Below, piece by piece: positions 17,272-25,325 of a stretch of DNA of 36,052 bases. The position numbers and the translations under genes are program-made. This stretch comes from Alteromonadaceae bacterium (GTDB taxonomy: Bacteria > Pseudomonadota > Gammaproteobacteria > Pseudomonadales > Oleiphilaceae). The stretch covers positions 1-36,052 of the forward strand of contig JABXHG010000119.1 of assembly GCA_013393545.1 (NCBI GenBank). The letters run 5' to 3'. The notes beneath the pieces are model-generated. The model saw only the letters and a program-made list of their open reading frames with translations, had not been told where the DNA came from and did no database searches. Positions within the stretch are counted from its first letter, which is position 1. The number at the start of each line of letters is the position of its first letter.

Positions 17272-18549
17272 ATGCTGGGGGCCGCCGTGCAAAGTCTGAC
17301 AGACGATGATGACAAACTGGCGTTGCTGGCGGTTGTTTTGCCGCTGGCGGTGACCGGCTTTGTGATCGCGGCAGGCTGTTGGACACTGTTTGCGGTGGCT
17401 GGCGTGCACATGCGCGAGGGGCTGGAACTGAACAGCATCCAGTTTGGGCTGTTGTTGTCGGTGCCCATGTTGTCCAGCGCGCTCATGGCCATGCCGGCCG
17501 GGCTGGCTGCACACCGTTACGGCGCCCGCCGCGTAATGCTCTGGTGCCTGGTCGGGCTGGCTCTGTGTATGGCGCTGCTGCTGGCCACCAGCAGTTATTA
17601 TGGTTACCTGGTGGTGGCAACCGGGCTGGGGTTTGCCGGCGGATTTTACAGTGCCGGCCTGCAATTTGTGATCGCTCACTGTGATCGCCGTCATCTCGGG
17701 CTGGTTCTGGGGATTTTCGGAGCCGGGGTTACCGGTGCCGGCATCAGTTATTTTCTGGTGCCGGTGTTCCATGAGGCGTTCTCGTGGCAGGGCGTACCGG
17801 TTGCCTATCTGATTGTTCTTTTGCTGCTGATTGCCTTGCTATTGCTACTGACTTCGCCGGAACCGAGGTCTGCGCAGCCGGTGCACGAAACTTCCCGGCT
17901 TCGTTTCTATTGTTTGTTGAAACGGGGACACACCCTGCAAATGGCTCTGCATTTCGGTCTTGTCGCCGGCAGTTTTTTCGCGCTCGCGGTGTGGCTGCCG
18001 GATTTTTTGTCTTCCCAGTTCCAGTTGCAGCTGGAAACCGGCGCCGGGATGGCTCAGTGGTTCATCCTGCCGGGTGCGATCGCCCAGGTGGCGGGTGGCT
18101 GGTTGTCTGATCGAATTGGCAGTGGGCGGGTAACCAGGTGGGCGCTGGCGCTTTGTCTGGTGGCCTTGTTTGTTCTCTCGTACCCGCCCATGACCATGCT
18201 GATTCGGGGTATTGATTCGGTCATCGTGGTGAATTTCGCCTTGCCCCTGGTTCTCGCGGTGGCTCTGGTGGTGCTGCTGGGAGTGGCCATGGGGTGTGTG
18301 ATGGGCAGCACGCAGCGCAGCGTGATTCTGGAAAATCGTACCGATGCTGCATTGTTTGCGGGCTTTTTGCTGGTGTTGGCCTGTTCGGTGGCGTTCGTGT
18401 TGTCGCTGTTGTTTGGCGCGATCAATCAATGGCTGGGGGTGCGCACGGCGGTTTTCATGGTGTTATTCGGTCTGTTCGGTGGCAGTTTGCTGTTGTTCGT
18501 CTGGCGCACCAGCAAAGAAGGCGGCCATTCGTGTGCCGGAGTGCCGTGA
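17272..18549 (+). CDS. MFS transporter, NarK/CynX-like, lacking nitrate-binding arginines
   Basis: Twelve-helix major facilitator of 425 residues. Segments such as GLLLSVPMLSSALMAMPAGL (about 59-78) and FILPGAIAQVAGGWLSDRIG (about 264-283) line up with NarK helices 2 and 8. The arginines that hold nitrate in NarK (R89 and R305 in E. coli) correspond to A73 and Q272 here, and the AGNxG signature is replaced by AGVTGAG (about 151-157). It therefore probably does not move nitrate/nitrite by the NarK mechanism, despite standing divergent to narX. The ATG at 17272 has a poor ribosome site; a GTG at 17287 after GGGGG is an alternative start. The substrate is unknown. Confidence 0.82.
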   Translation: MLGAAVQSLTDDDDKLALLAVVLPLAVTGFVIAAGCWTLFAVAGVHMREGLELNSIQFGLLLSVPMLSSALMAMPAGLAAHRYGARRVMLWCLVGLALCMALLLATSSYYGYLVVATGLGFAGGFYSAGLQFVIAHCDRRHLGLVLGIFGAGVTGAGISYFLVPVFHEAFSWQGVPVAYLIVLLLLIALLLLLTSPEPRSAQPVHETSRLRFYCLLKRGHTLQMALHFGLVAGSFFALAVWLPDFLSSQFQLQLETGAGMAQWFILPGAIAQVAGGWLSDRIGSGRVTRWALALCLVALFVLSYPPMTMLIRGIDSVIVVNFALPLVLAVALVVLLGVAMGCVMGSTQRSVILENRTDAALFAGFLLVLACSVAFVLSLLFGAINQWLGVRTAVFMVLFGLFGGSLLLFVWRTSKEGGHSCAGVP

Positions 18550-18661
18550 TCGCGGTTCAATAAGGTGGCAATCTACCTCCACAGGGGGAGCGATTTTTGC
18601 TCAATTGCCTTCTACTATTCAATAACAAATATTATTAATGCATGAAATTAGAGGCCAAAAC

Positions 18662-19411
18662 ATGGTAATGACTCAAGCTGCAAACAGTCACTACGCCAAA
18701 CCGCTTTTGGTGGCCGTTAATGAAGCGATGGGCGATTACGATGATCTGGAGGCGCTGTGTAAACACACCATGTTCCGGGCCATGGCGCCGGATGATGTGG
18801 CCGAACTGGTCGGGCAATCGCGCCGGCTGACACTGGGACACCACCAGCTGCTTTACCGGCAGGACATGCCCGCGCACCATTTCTTTTTTGTGATTTTAGG
18901 GCAGTTACGGCTGTACCGGCTTGATTCCTCGGGTATTGATCGCACTCTGGACAGCATCGCACCCGGTGACTGTTTTGCCGAGGTGATGATCTATGCCGAG
19001 CCGGCCCGTTACGTTTGCTACGCCGAGGCGTTGAAATCCAGTGAGGTATTGATGATCCCGATCAAGGCTTACCGGGACTTGCTGGATCGCAACCCCGAAT
19101 ACGCCCGGGCGGCGTTGAGCCATTATGCCGGCCGTGCGGTCAGCCGTTTCCATGATCTGGAAATCATGACCGTGCAGAACGCCCGGGAAAGGCTGGTTCG
19201 GTATCTGATTGACTTGTTGCCCGAGGGGTGTGAGCACGAGATGGAAGTTGAGCTGCCATTACCCAAACGCCTGGTCGCTTCGCGCCTGGCGATGCAACCG
19301 GAAACGTTTTCCCGAATTCTGGCGGATCTGAAAGCCAGCGGACTAATTCGGGTGGATCGTTGTCGCCTGGTTATCCCGGAGCCGGGAAAATTGCTGGAAA
19401 TCTGTCAGTAA
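18662..19411 (+). CDS. Crp/Fnr-family transcription regulator (DNR-like)
   Basis: One-component regulator, 249 residues. It has a cyclic-nucleotide-binding-type sensor fold (about 35-150) with LGQLRLYRLDSSG and APGDCFAEVMIY, a long dimer helix, and a C-terminal helix-turn-helix (about 200-230). The recognition helix carries E214, S217 and R218 in PETFSR, the FNR-type arrangement for TTGAT half-sites. It lacks the N-terminal cysteine cluster of FNR/ANR, so it is not an O2-sensing Fe-S protein. A DNR-like NO or heme sensor is plausible given nsrR and nnrS nearby. The ATG at 18662 has GAGG seven bases upstream; the earlier ATG at 18638 lacks one. Confidence 0.88.
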   Translation: MVMTQAANSHYAKPLLVAVNEAMGDYDDLEALCKHTMFRAMAPDDVAELVGQSRRLTLGHHQLLYRQDMPAHHFFFVILGQLRLYRLDSSGIDRTLDSIAPGDCFAEVMIYAEPARYVCYAEALKSSEVLMIPIKAYRDLLDRNPEYARAALSHYAGRAVSRFHDLEIMTVQNARERLVRYLIDLLPEGCEHEMEVELPLPKRLVASRLAMQPETFSRILADLKASGLIRVDRCRLVIPEPGKLLEICQ

Positions 19412-19456
19412 ATTGTGTGATTTTGTGTAACAAATAACGGTAGAGTGGTAAGTTAT

Positions 19457-19849
19457 ATGAGCAGTCACGAGGTACAGGTCGTGGGTTTGTTCAATCGCAA
19501 AACCGGTTACCGGTTTCTGGCGTATGTATTTGCAATGCTGGCGCTGGCCGGTGTGGTTTTACCGATTTTGCCGACAACGCCTTTTGTGATCGTGGCCGCG
19601 TTTTTTGCCAGTAAGGGGTCGCCGGCTTTTGCCCGATGGCTTGAGCAGCACCCGACATTCGGCCCGGCCATTGAGCAATGGCGGCACCGACAAGCGATTT
19701 CTGCCAGGGCCAAGGGGTTGGCCTGCGTCATGATGAGTTCAAGCTGGAGCATCCTGTGGATGCTGGGAAGTCCGGCTCTGGTGTTGGTCATTTCGGGGTT
19801 GTCCATGCTGGCGGCTGCCACCTGGTTGCTAACGCGCCCGACCTGTTGA
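19457..19849 (+). CDS. DUF454 (YbaN) family membrane protein
   Basis: Small inner-membrane protein, 130 residues from the ATG at 19457; a GTG 12 bases earlier is the alternative. Two to three hydrophobic helices are visible, and the family signature GVVLPILPTTPFVIVAAFFA lies at about 32-51, followed by RWLEQHPTFGPAIEQWR. The function of the family is unknown, although members often sit near respiratory or stress genes. Here it lies between the Crp/Fnr gene (45 bases upstream) and nsrR (24 bases downstream), all on the same strand, so the three may be co-transcribed. Confidence 0.88.
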   Translation: MSSHEVQVVGLFNRKTGYRFLAYVFAMLALAGVVLPILPTTPFVIVAAFFASKGSPAFARWLEQHPTFGPAIEQWRHRQAISARAKGLACVMMSSSWSILWMLGSPALVLVISGLSMLAAATWLLTRPTC

Positions 19850-19873
19850 CGTATTCCGTTTTTGGAGCAACAC

Positions 19874-20311
19874 ATGCACATCACCCGGTACACAGATTAC
19901 TCCCTTCGGGTTCTGATCTACCTGGCCGCCGAGCCTGAGCGGCTGGCCACCATCCAGGAAATTGCCGACAGCTACGACATTTCCAAGAACCACCTGATGA
20001 AAGTGGTGCACCAGCTCAACAAGAAAGGTTACATCGAAACGATTCGGGGCAAGAAAGGCGGGATGCGCCTGCACATGGCCCCGGAAAATATCAATATTGG
20101 TATTCTTGTCCGCGAAACTGAGCAGGATATGAATATCGTCGAATGTTTCTCGTCTAAAAATGCTTGTAAGATCACCCCTGTTTGCGGTCTGAAAGGCATG
20201 TTCAACGAAGCACTCCGGGCCTTTTTGGAAGTGCTGGACAAGTACACCCTGGCGGATGTAATCCGCGACCCTCATCGTCCCCAGTTGTTGCGCCTGCTGC
20301 AGATCGCCTGA
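19874..20311 (+). CDS. nsrR: NsrR, Rrf2-family nitric-oxide-sensing repressor
   Basis: Fe-S repressor of 145 residues that releases DNA when NO damages its cluster. It has the NsrR opening MHITRYTDYSLRVLIYLA with D8, a cluster ligand in characterised NsrR. The winged helix has IADSYDISKNHLMKVVHQL (about 30-48) and GKKGGMRL. The three cluster cysteines are C91, C98 and C104. The following GLKGMFNEALRAFLEVLDKY and TLADVI match E. coli NsrR closely. The first interval (six residues between Cys) is within the range seen across the family. GGAG before the ATG at 19874 fixes the start. The obvious candidate target in the window is the NnrS-like gene. Confidence 0.94.
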   Translation: MHITRYTDYSLRVLIYLAAEPERLATIQEIADSYDISKNHLMKVVHQLNKKGYIETIRGKKGGMRLHMAPENINIGILVRETEQDMNIVECFSSKNACKITPVCGLKGMFNEALRAFLEVLDKYTLADVIRDPHRPQLLRLLQIA

Positions 20312-20345
20312 ACAACAGAGAACGCCACAATAAACAGGGACTCCA

Positions 20346-21707
20346 ATGCAAACCAAATTTCTTCTCGATGAAAGCCAGATGCCGAAGTACTGGTACAACC
20401 TTCAGGCGGATCTGCCGAAGCCCTTGCCACCCGTACTTCACCCCGGAACCCACCAGCCAGTCACGCCCGAGGACATGGAGCCGCTGTTTCCCGAGGCGCT
20501 GATCGAGCAGGAAATGACCACCGAGCGGGAAATCGAGATTCCCGAACCGGTGCGCGATGTGTACCGTTTGTGGCGCCCGGCCCCGTTGTACCGAGCCTAC
20601 GGCCTGGAAAAAGCCCTGGGCACTTGCGCAAAGATTTTCTACAAGTACGAAGGCGTGAGCCCGGCTGGCAGTCACAAACCCAATTCGGCTATTCCCCAGG
20701 CGTTTTACAACCGCGAAGCGGGTATTCGCACCCTGACCACGGAAACCGGTGCTGGCCAGTGGGGCACGTCGTTGTCGTTCGCCGGCTCCCTGTTCGACAT
20801 GGATGTGACCGTGTTCCAGGTGAAGGTGTCTTACGAGCAGAAGCCCTATCGTCGGGCGGTGATGGAAACCTACGGCGCCAACTGTGTGGCTTCCCCCTCC
20901 AACCTGACTGAATTTGGCCGCAAGGTGCTGGCCGAAACCCCGGACCACACCGGCAGCCTGGGCATTGCCATTTCCGAGGCGGTGGAGCTGGCGGTGAAAG
21001 ACCCGAACACCAAATACGCCCTGGGTTCGGTGCTGAACCATGTACTGTTGCACCAGTCGGTGATCGGCCTCGAATCCATGCAGCAGATGGAAATGGCGGA
21101 TTGCTGGCCGGACGTGATCGTCGGTTGCACCGGCGGTGGTTCCAACTTCGCCGGTATCGCCTTCCCGTTCATTGGTCACGCTCTGCGCGGTGGTGAAAAA
21201 TCCCGAATTGTGGCGGTGGAGCCTTCTGCCTGCCCGACCCTGACCCGGGGCAAGTACGCCTACGATTATGGCGATACTGCCCAGATGACCCCCATGACCA
21301 AGATGCACACCCTGGGTTCCGGCTTCACACCACCGGGCTTCCACGCCGGCGGTCTGCGTTACCACGGCATGGCGCCGCTGGTGTCCCACGCCAAGGAATT
21401 GGGCCTGTTTGATGCGGTGTCCTACACTCAGCGTGAATGTTTCGAGGCCGGCGTGCTGTTTGCTCGCCACGAGGGCATTGTGCCTGCACCGGAAGCCAAC
21501 CACGCGGTCAAGGGCGCTATTGAAGAAGCCCTGCGCTGCAAGCGCGAAGGCAAGGAAGAGGTGATCCTGTTCAACCTCTGTGGTCACGGTCATTTCGACA
21601 TGGCGGCCTACACGTCCTACTTCGCCGGCGACCTGGGCGATCATGAGTACGATGATCAGGAACTGGCCATGGCGTTGTCCGGTCTGCCGTCCGTTAAAAC
21701 AGAATAA
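20346..21707 (+). CDS. TrpB2-like PLP enzyme (tryptophan synthase beta-like)
   Basis: Fold-type II pyridoxal-phosphate enzyme of 453 residues, the length of the TrpB2 branch (classical TrpB is about 400). The PLP Lys is K111 in [10 protein letters not shown], and the phosphate loop is [11 protein letters not shown] at about 258-268. The N-terminal extension with [11 protein letters not shown] and the phrase [16 protein letters not shown] are TrpB2 features. TrpB2 enzymes convert indole, or phosphoserine plus indole, to Trp and work without a TrpA partner; none is encoded here. It starts 34 bases after nsrR on the same strand; the functional link is unclear. It abuts the convergent phosphoesterase gene with no spacer. 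Confidence 0.92.
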   Translation: MQTKFLLDESQMPKYWYNLQADLPKPLPPVLHPGTHQPVTPEDMEPLFPEALIEQEMTTEREIEIPEPVRDVYRLWRPAPLYRAYGLEKALGTCAKIFYKYEGVSPAGSHKPNSAIPQAFYNREAGIRTLTTETGAGQWGTSLSFAGSLFDMDVTVFQVKVSYEQKPYRRAVMETYGANCVASPSNLTEFGRKVLAETPDHTGSLGIAISEAVELAVKDPNTKYALGSVLNHVLLHQSVIGLESMQQMEMADCWPDVIVGCTGGGSNFAGIAFPFIGHALRGGEKSRIVAVEPSACPTLTRGKYAYDYGDTAQMTPMTKMHTLGSGFTPPGFHAGGLRYHGMAPLVSHAKELGLFDAVSYTQRECFEAGVLFARHEGIVPAPEANHAVKGAIEEALRCKREGKEEVILFNLCGHGHFDMAAYTSYFAGDLGDHEYDDQELAMALSGLPSVKTE

Positions 21708-23663
21708 TCAGGGCAACTCTTCCCGCCCTTCGTGGAACACAGTCCCGCCACCATCGGCATTGAGTTGTCGGATGGTGCGCGGGGCGCCTTCTTCATCCAG
21801 CCACACCTCGCCAATGCCAGCGTGATTCCACAAACGTTCCCCGGCTTCCCGGCCCTCGGGAAGGCGTGGTGCAATGCGCATGCGCCGGCGCTTGGTGAAC
21901 CAATTCAACGGTGACCAGGGTGCGAACAGCCAGCGGTTCAGCCGGTCCAGCCATTCCAGAAGACTGTTGGGAAACTCGTTCTTGATACCGCTGCTGGTGA
22001 TCTGCCATATGTGAGGGCTGTTGCGCTTGTGACGCAGGGTGACGTCGTAGGCGAAGGAGTAGTGCACATCGCCGGAAAGAATCACGAAATGTTTGGGTGT
22101 GCGCGAGTGGCCGAAAATATTCAGCAGCACGCTGGCGGCTCCGCGGTGCGCCATCCAGTTTTCCGCATCCACCAGCAGGGGTTTGCCGAACCAGGTGAAG
22201 ATTTGCTGGATCATCTCAATCAGCTTGACCCCGAACATGGGGGCGGGGGAGACCACAACCACCGCTTCCTGATCCATGACTTCCTGCTGGAAATCGGTCA
22301 AAGCCTCCCAGTCCATCAACCCGGATGGATGGCTGCGCCTGAGCTCACTGCGCCAGCGATGGGTGCGGGTATCCAACACCACCAGTTTGGGGTGGGTGTT
22401 CAGACTGTAATGCCATTGGCGGAAGTGGAACAGGTCGTCAATCAACTGGTCCTGACCCTGCTTGTCCAGTTCATGGTGGTCTTTTTCCGGTTCGAACAGA
22501 GCCTGGCATTGGGCCAGCAGGTCGGTGAAGTTTTCCGGTCGGTTGCCCCACCCCTGGCACAGCAGGTAGCCAAGCAGGGCATTGCCAATAATCCGCCGGG
22601 AGAATGGGTGCTCATAGGCGGTGGTTTCCCAGAGCGCTGAGAGGTTCCAGTCATCGGTTACGTCGTGGTCGTCGAAGATCATGTAAACCGGCACGTTCGC
22701 CATGGCCCGCGCGGCCCCGGGCAGGTTTTCCCGAAAGGCGTCCAGCGCCTGTTGTTCCTGCCGGTAGCGTTTAAGCTCCGCCGGGGCGCTGACCGGTTCG
22801 GCGGCGGTGACCAGTTGCCAGGGTGTCGGTGACCAGACCAGCAGGTACATGGCCATGACTTCGGCAAAGGAGATCAGGTGGTTGCCAGCGTTGGCGGTGG
22901 TGAACACAGGCTTGCGTACGCCGCCAAAGAAGCGTTCGGTCAGGTCTTCGTTGAATTCTGACTCCGGCAGCAGTTCGTCCCGGTGGTAATAGGCTTTTTC
23001 CAGTGAGGTCAGTTCGTGACTGTGTTGCAGGGAAGCGCCTTCCAGTGCTTCCTGATACAGGCCCAACTGGTGAATAACGCACTGGATCGCATGCAGCATG
23101 GGGCCAGCCACATCGTCGGCGTAGACCTGGTCGCCGGTCATCAATAAAAGGGCCGGGGTGTCTTCGATGGTTTCGGCTTTTGCCAGTTCATTGTCCACCC
23201 GAACCAGGCCGTCACCCGAGGGATGATGCGGGCGGCGGCAGGAACCGTGCAGGATGCGGTCAAGGCGTGATTTCAGCACAAATCCCGGGCTGGTCTGGCC
23301 CTCGGGGCACAGGTGTGGGGCCCAGTGTTGAATCCATTGCCTGTCTTTACCGAATTGCAGGCCCAGATCGTAGTGCAACCGTGTGTCACGGGGCAGCTCG
23401 TTATCCGGGCGGATGTGAAGCAGGTAAAGCCAGGCCCGGGTGCCGATTCGCAGGCAGGTTTGCTCGCAAGCGGCAACGGGTCTGTCGACCAGGTAGCGGG
23501 AGCTGTCCCGCAACCGGATGTGGGCTTCGATTGGCTGGCTGGTGGCCAGCCATAGCACCAGTTCGTCCGGTGCTGTGTGGCGCAACACCGGGCCGGCCAG
23601 AACTGGCCCGGTGTGTTTCTTCAGTGACGTTTCCGTATCATCGGTCGTTGTCTGTCTTTCCAA
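21708..23663 (-). CDS. PhoD-like metallophosphoesterase
   Basis: Large phosphoesterase, 651 residues, of the alkaline phosphatase D type. Metal-site motifs are TGDQVYADDVAGPM (about 181-194), MIFDDHDVTDDWNLS (about 332-346) and LSGDVHYSF near 547. An N-terminal Ig-like region with RHTAPDELVLWLATSQ precedes the catalytic domain. No clear signal peptide is visible, so it may be cytoplasmic, unlike secreted PhoD. The only available start in this frame is TTG (bases 23663-23661), weakly supported by GGGA upstream. It begins two bases after the PepSY-protein stop on the same strand, so the two are likely co-transcribed. Substrate unknown. Confidence 0.85.
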   Translation of the reverse strand: MERQTTTDDTETSLKKHTGPVLAGPVLRHTAPDELVLWLATSQPIEAHIRLRDSSRYLVDRPVAACEQTCLRIGTRAWLYLLHIRPDNELPRDTRLHYDLGLQFGKDRQWIQHWAPHLCPEGQTSPGFVLKSRLDRILHGSCRRPHHPSGDGLVRVDNELAKAETIEDTPALLLMTGDQVYADDVAGPMLHAIQCVIHQLGLYQEALEGASLQHSHELTSLEKAYYHRDELLPESEFNEDLTERFFGGVRKPVFTTANAGNHLISFAEVMAMYLLVWSPTPWQLVTAAEPVSAPAELKRYRQEQQALDAFRENLPGAARAMANVPVYMIFDDHDVTDDWNLSALWETTAYEHPFSRRIIGNALLGYLLCQGWGNRPENFTDLLAQCQALFEPEKDHHELDKQGQDQLIDDLFHFRQWHYSLNTHPKLVVLDTRTHRWRSELRRSHPSGLMDWEALTDFQQEVMDQEAVVVVSPAPMFGVKLIEMIQQIFTWFGKPLLVDAENWMAHRGAASVLLNIFGHSRTPKHFVILSGDVHYSFAYDVTLRHKRNSPHIWQITSSGIKNEFPNSLLEWLDRLNRWLFAPWSPLNWFTKRRRMRIAPRLPEGREAGERLWNHAGIGEVWLDEEGAPRTIRQLNADGGGTVFHEGREELP

Positions 23664-23665
23664 GA

Positions 23666-24127
23666 TCAGTCATCCCGTTCAATTCGAATCGGCTTCAATT
23701 CACCGTTGCGAAACTCCAGTTCCAGCTCACGGTCGGATGAATCTTCGCCTTCGATATCCACTTCACCGCGGCGGTCAATTTTGATTTCTTCGACCGTATG
23801 CATGCCCTCGGCACTGGCCGCCTCCAGATAATTACGAACCTCCTGCGCGCTCAGTCCATAGGGTTCGCGCTGGTATTTGCGCCGCTCTTCTTTGCGGATA
23901 CTGGCATCGCCATTCAAGTCCAGTTCAACGTACCAATCGTTCGTCCATCCTTCCAGCTCAACGTCATCATAATGGTCGTCGTCAAACTCGATGCTGCGGA
24001 ATTGGCTGATGCCATAATCGGTGCCAGCCGAGATGAAGGGCTCAATCTGGTCAACACGGGTTTGTGCCAGGGCCAGAGGCGCAGTGGCCAGAGTGCCAAT
24101 CAGTGTAATCGTCATCAGGTTTTTCAT
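23666..24127 (-). CDS. Secreted PepSY-like periplasmic protein
   Basis: Exported protein of 153 residues with a clear signal peptide (MKNLMTITLIGTLATAPLALA, cut near residue 21; 20 or so hydrophobic residues). The mature part is very acidic, rich in Asp and Glu. The C-terminal half (about 88-150) reads as a PepSY-type repeat: EVRNYLEAASAEGMHTVEEI followed by beta strands IEGEDSSDRELELEFRNGEL. PepSY domains often inhibit proteases or modulate sensor kinases. It is divergent from a second PepSY gene and the two-component system, and is followed at once by the PhoD-like gene. Direct function unknown. Confidence 0.75.
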   Translation of the reverse strand: MKNLMTITLIGTLATAPLALAQTRVDQIEPFISAGTDYGISQFRSIEFDDDHYDDVELEGWTNDWYVELDLNGDASIRKEERRKYQREPYGLSAQEVRNYLEAASAEGMHTVEEIKIDRRGEVDIEGEDSSDRELELEFRNGELKPIRIERDD

Positions 24128-24234
24128 GGTCGATTCCTCGTTATTCGGGTTTATTCAACAGGGTAGGGTATGGATTACCCGCCAGTTCAGATGCACTCTA
24201 ACGGTAGTGGTCTGACAGGACGGTGAGTGTTTTA

Positions 24235-24251
24235 TTCATGATCCGTTCATG
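24235..24251 (+). promoter_or_regulatory. Tandem direct repeat, candidate OmpR-family operator
   Basis: TTCATG-ATCCG-TTCATG: two identical hexamers with an 11-base period, ending 22 bases before the PepSY/two-component operon. This is the repeat spacing used by OmpR/PhoB-type regulators. It suggests that the downstream response regulator controls its own operon. Confidence 0.5.
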
Positions 24252-24273
24252 TGGTTTCTGGAATCATTAAGTC

Positions 24274-24654
24274 ATGAAACAAATCAGTAAAGACACCCGC
24301 TTGTTCCCCCGTGACCGCTTTACCCGGCGGCTCCTTGCGGTGGCGTTGCTCGCCCTGGTGGTGTTGCCCCTGTCGGTCAAAGTGGCGGTGGCGGATGATG
24401 ATGAGTGGCGGAACCTGCACCGTGCTGTGCAGGCCGGTGAGATCAAGCCGTTGAGCGAGATTATGGATCGCCTGCAGCAGGACTGGATTGGCGATGTCAT
24501 CGATGTTGATATCGAAAAAGAGGACGGCGCCATTCTTTATGACATTGAACTGCTCGGTCCCCAGGGCCAGGTGGTTGAATTCGAAATTGATGCCAGAACG
24601 GGCGAAGTACTGGAAATAGAAGGCCGGGATCTTCGGTCGATGGAGCGAAAATGA
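24274..24654 (+). CDS. PepSY-domain periplasmic protein, first gene of two-component operon
   Basis: Protein of 126 residues. A charged N-terminus is followed by a hydrophobic segment (about 20-38) ending AVADDDEW, a likely signal peptide or anchor. The rest is one PepSY domain (about 45-120) with GEIKPLSEIMDRLQQDWIGD, then VVEFEIDARTGEVLEIEG. Its ATGA overlap with the response regulator gene shows tight coupling. Placement ahead of a regulator-kinase pair suggests it senses or damps the signal read by the kinase in the periplasm; that is inference from context. Confidence 0.87.
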   Translation: MKQISKDTRLFPRDRFTRRLLAVALLALVVLPLSVKVAVADDDEWRNLHRAVQAGEIKPLSEIMDRLQQDWIGDVIDVDIEKEDGAILYDIELLGPQGQVVEFEIDARTGEVLEIEGRDLRSMERK

Positions 24655-25325
24655 AGGTGTTGCTGGTCGAGGATGATCAGGCTTTGGCCGAGGGGCTTGC
24701 CGGTTCTTTGAAAGCCGCCGGGGTGTTGGTGGAAGTGGCGGGTGATGGTCAGAGCGCGGACTTTCTGGTGACCACCGAAAGATACGATGCAGTGGTGCTG
24801 GATTTGGGGTTGCCGGACGGTAACGGCACTCAGTGGCTGGCCGGCTGGCGGGAACAGCGCATTGATCTGCCGGTACTGATTTTGACGGCCCGGGAGCGGT
24901 GGTCCGACAAGGCCGCCGGCTTCTCGGCCGGAGCCGACGATTATGTCACCAAACCCTTTGAAACCGCCGAGATTCTGTTCCGGTTGCGGGCCCTGGTGCG
25001 GCGCGCCCATGGCCATTCCCATCCGGTGCTGACGGTGGGCGATATCAGTCTCGACACCCATGCTGCCCAGGTTAGTCGGCACGGCATGCCGGTTTCATTG
25101 ACGGCCCAGGAGTTTCGTGTGTTGTCCCGGCTGATCCACGCCGCACCTCGCATTGTCAGCCGGACGGAACTGTCCGAATACGTGTATGACGGCGATCAGG
25201 AGCCTGACTCCAATGTGATTGATGTTCAGGTCAGCCGCTTGCGACGCAAGTTGGGCAGCGATGCGATTGAAACCGTGCGCGGGCAGGGGTACCGGATGGC
25301 GGGCGCCGAGGGCGGCACTGGATGA
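24651..25325 (+). CDS. OmpR-family response regulator
   Basis: Regulator of 224 residues: receiver domain at 1-115 with D8/D9, phosphorylated D51 in VVLDLGLPDGNG and K102 near DYVTKPFE, then a winged-helix DNA-binding domain (about 128-218) with LTAQEFRVLSRL and SNVIDVQVSRLRRKLG. It resembles the QseB/PmrA/PhoP branch. It overlaps the upstream PepSY gene and the downstream kinase gene by four bases each, so the three genes form one translationally coupled operon. A tandem TTCATG repeat before the operon is a good candidate for its own site. Confidence 0.93.
   Translation: MKVLLVEDDQALAEGLAGSLKAAGVLVEVAGDGQSADFLVTTERYDAVVLDLGLPDGNGTQWLAGWREQRIDLPVLILTARERWSDKAAGFSAGADDYVTKPFETAEILFRLRALVRRAHGHSHPVLTVGDISLDTHAAQVSRHGMPVSLTAQEFRVLSRLIHAAPRIVSRTELSEYVYDGDQEPDSNVIDVQVSRLRRKLGSDAIETVRGQGYRMAGAEGGTG

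Noticed and set aside
18625..18655. An NsrR-like half-site (AATGCAT) before the Crp/Fnr gene
   Set aside because: Only one half matches; the other arm of the expected dyad is poor, so it is indistinguishable from chance.
20202..21644. A 480-codon frame opposite the TrpB2-like gene
   Set aside because: It is a shadow of a strongly conserved enzyme gene, with no motif of its own.
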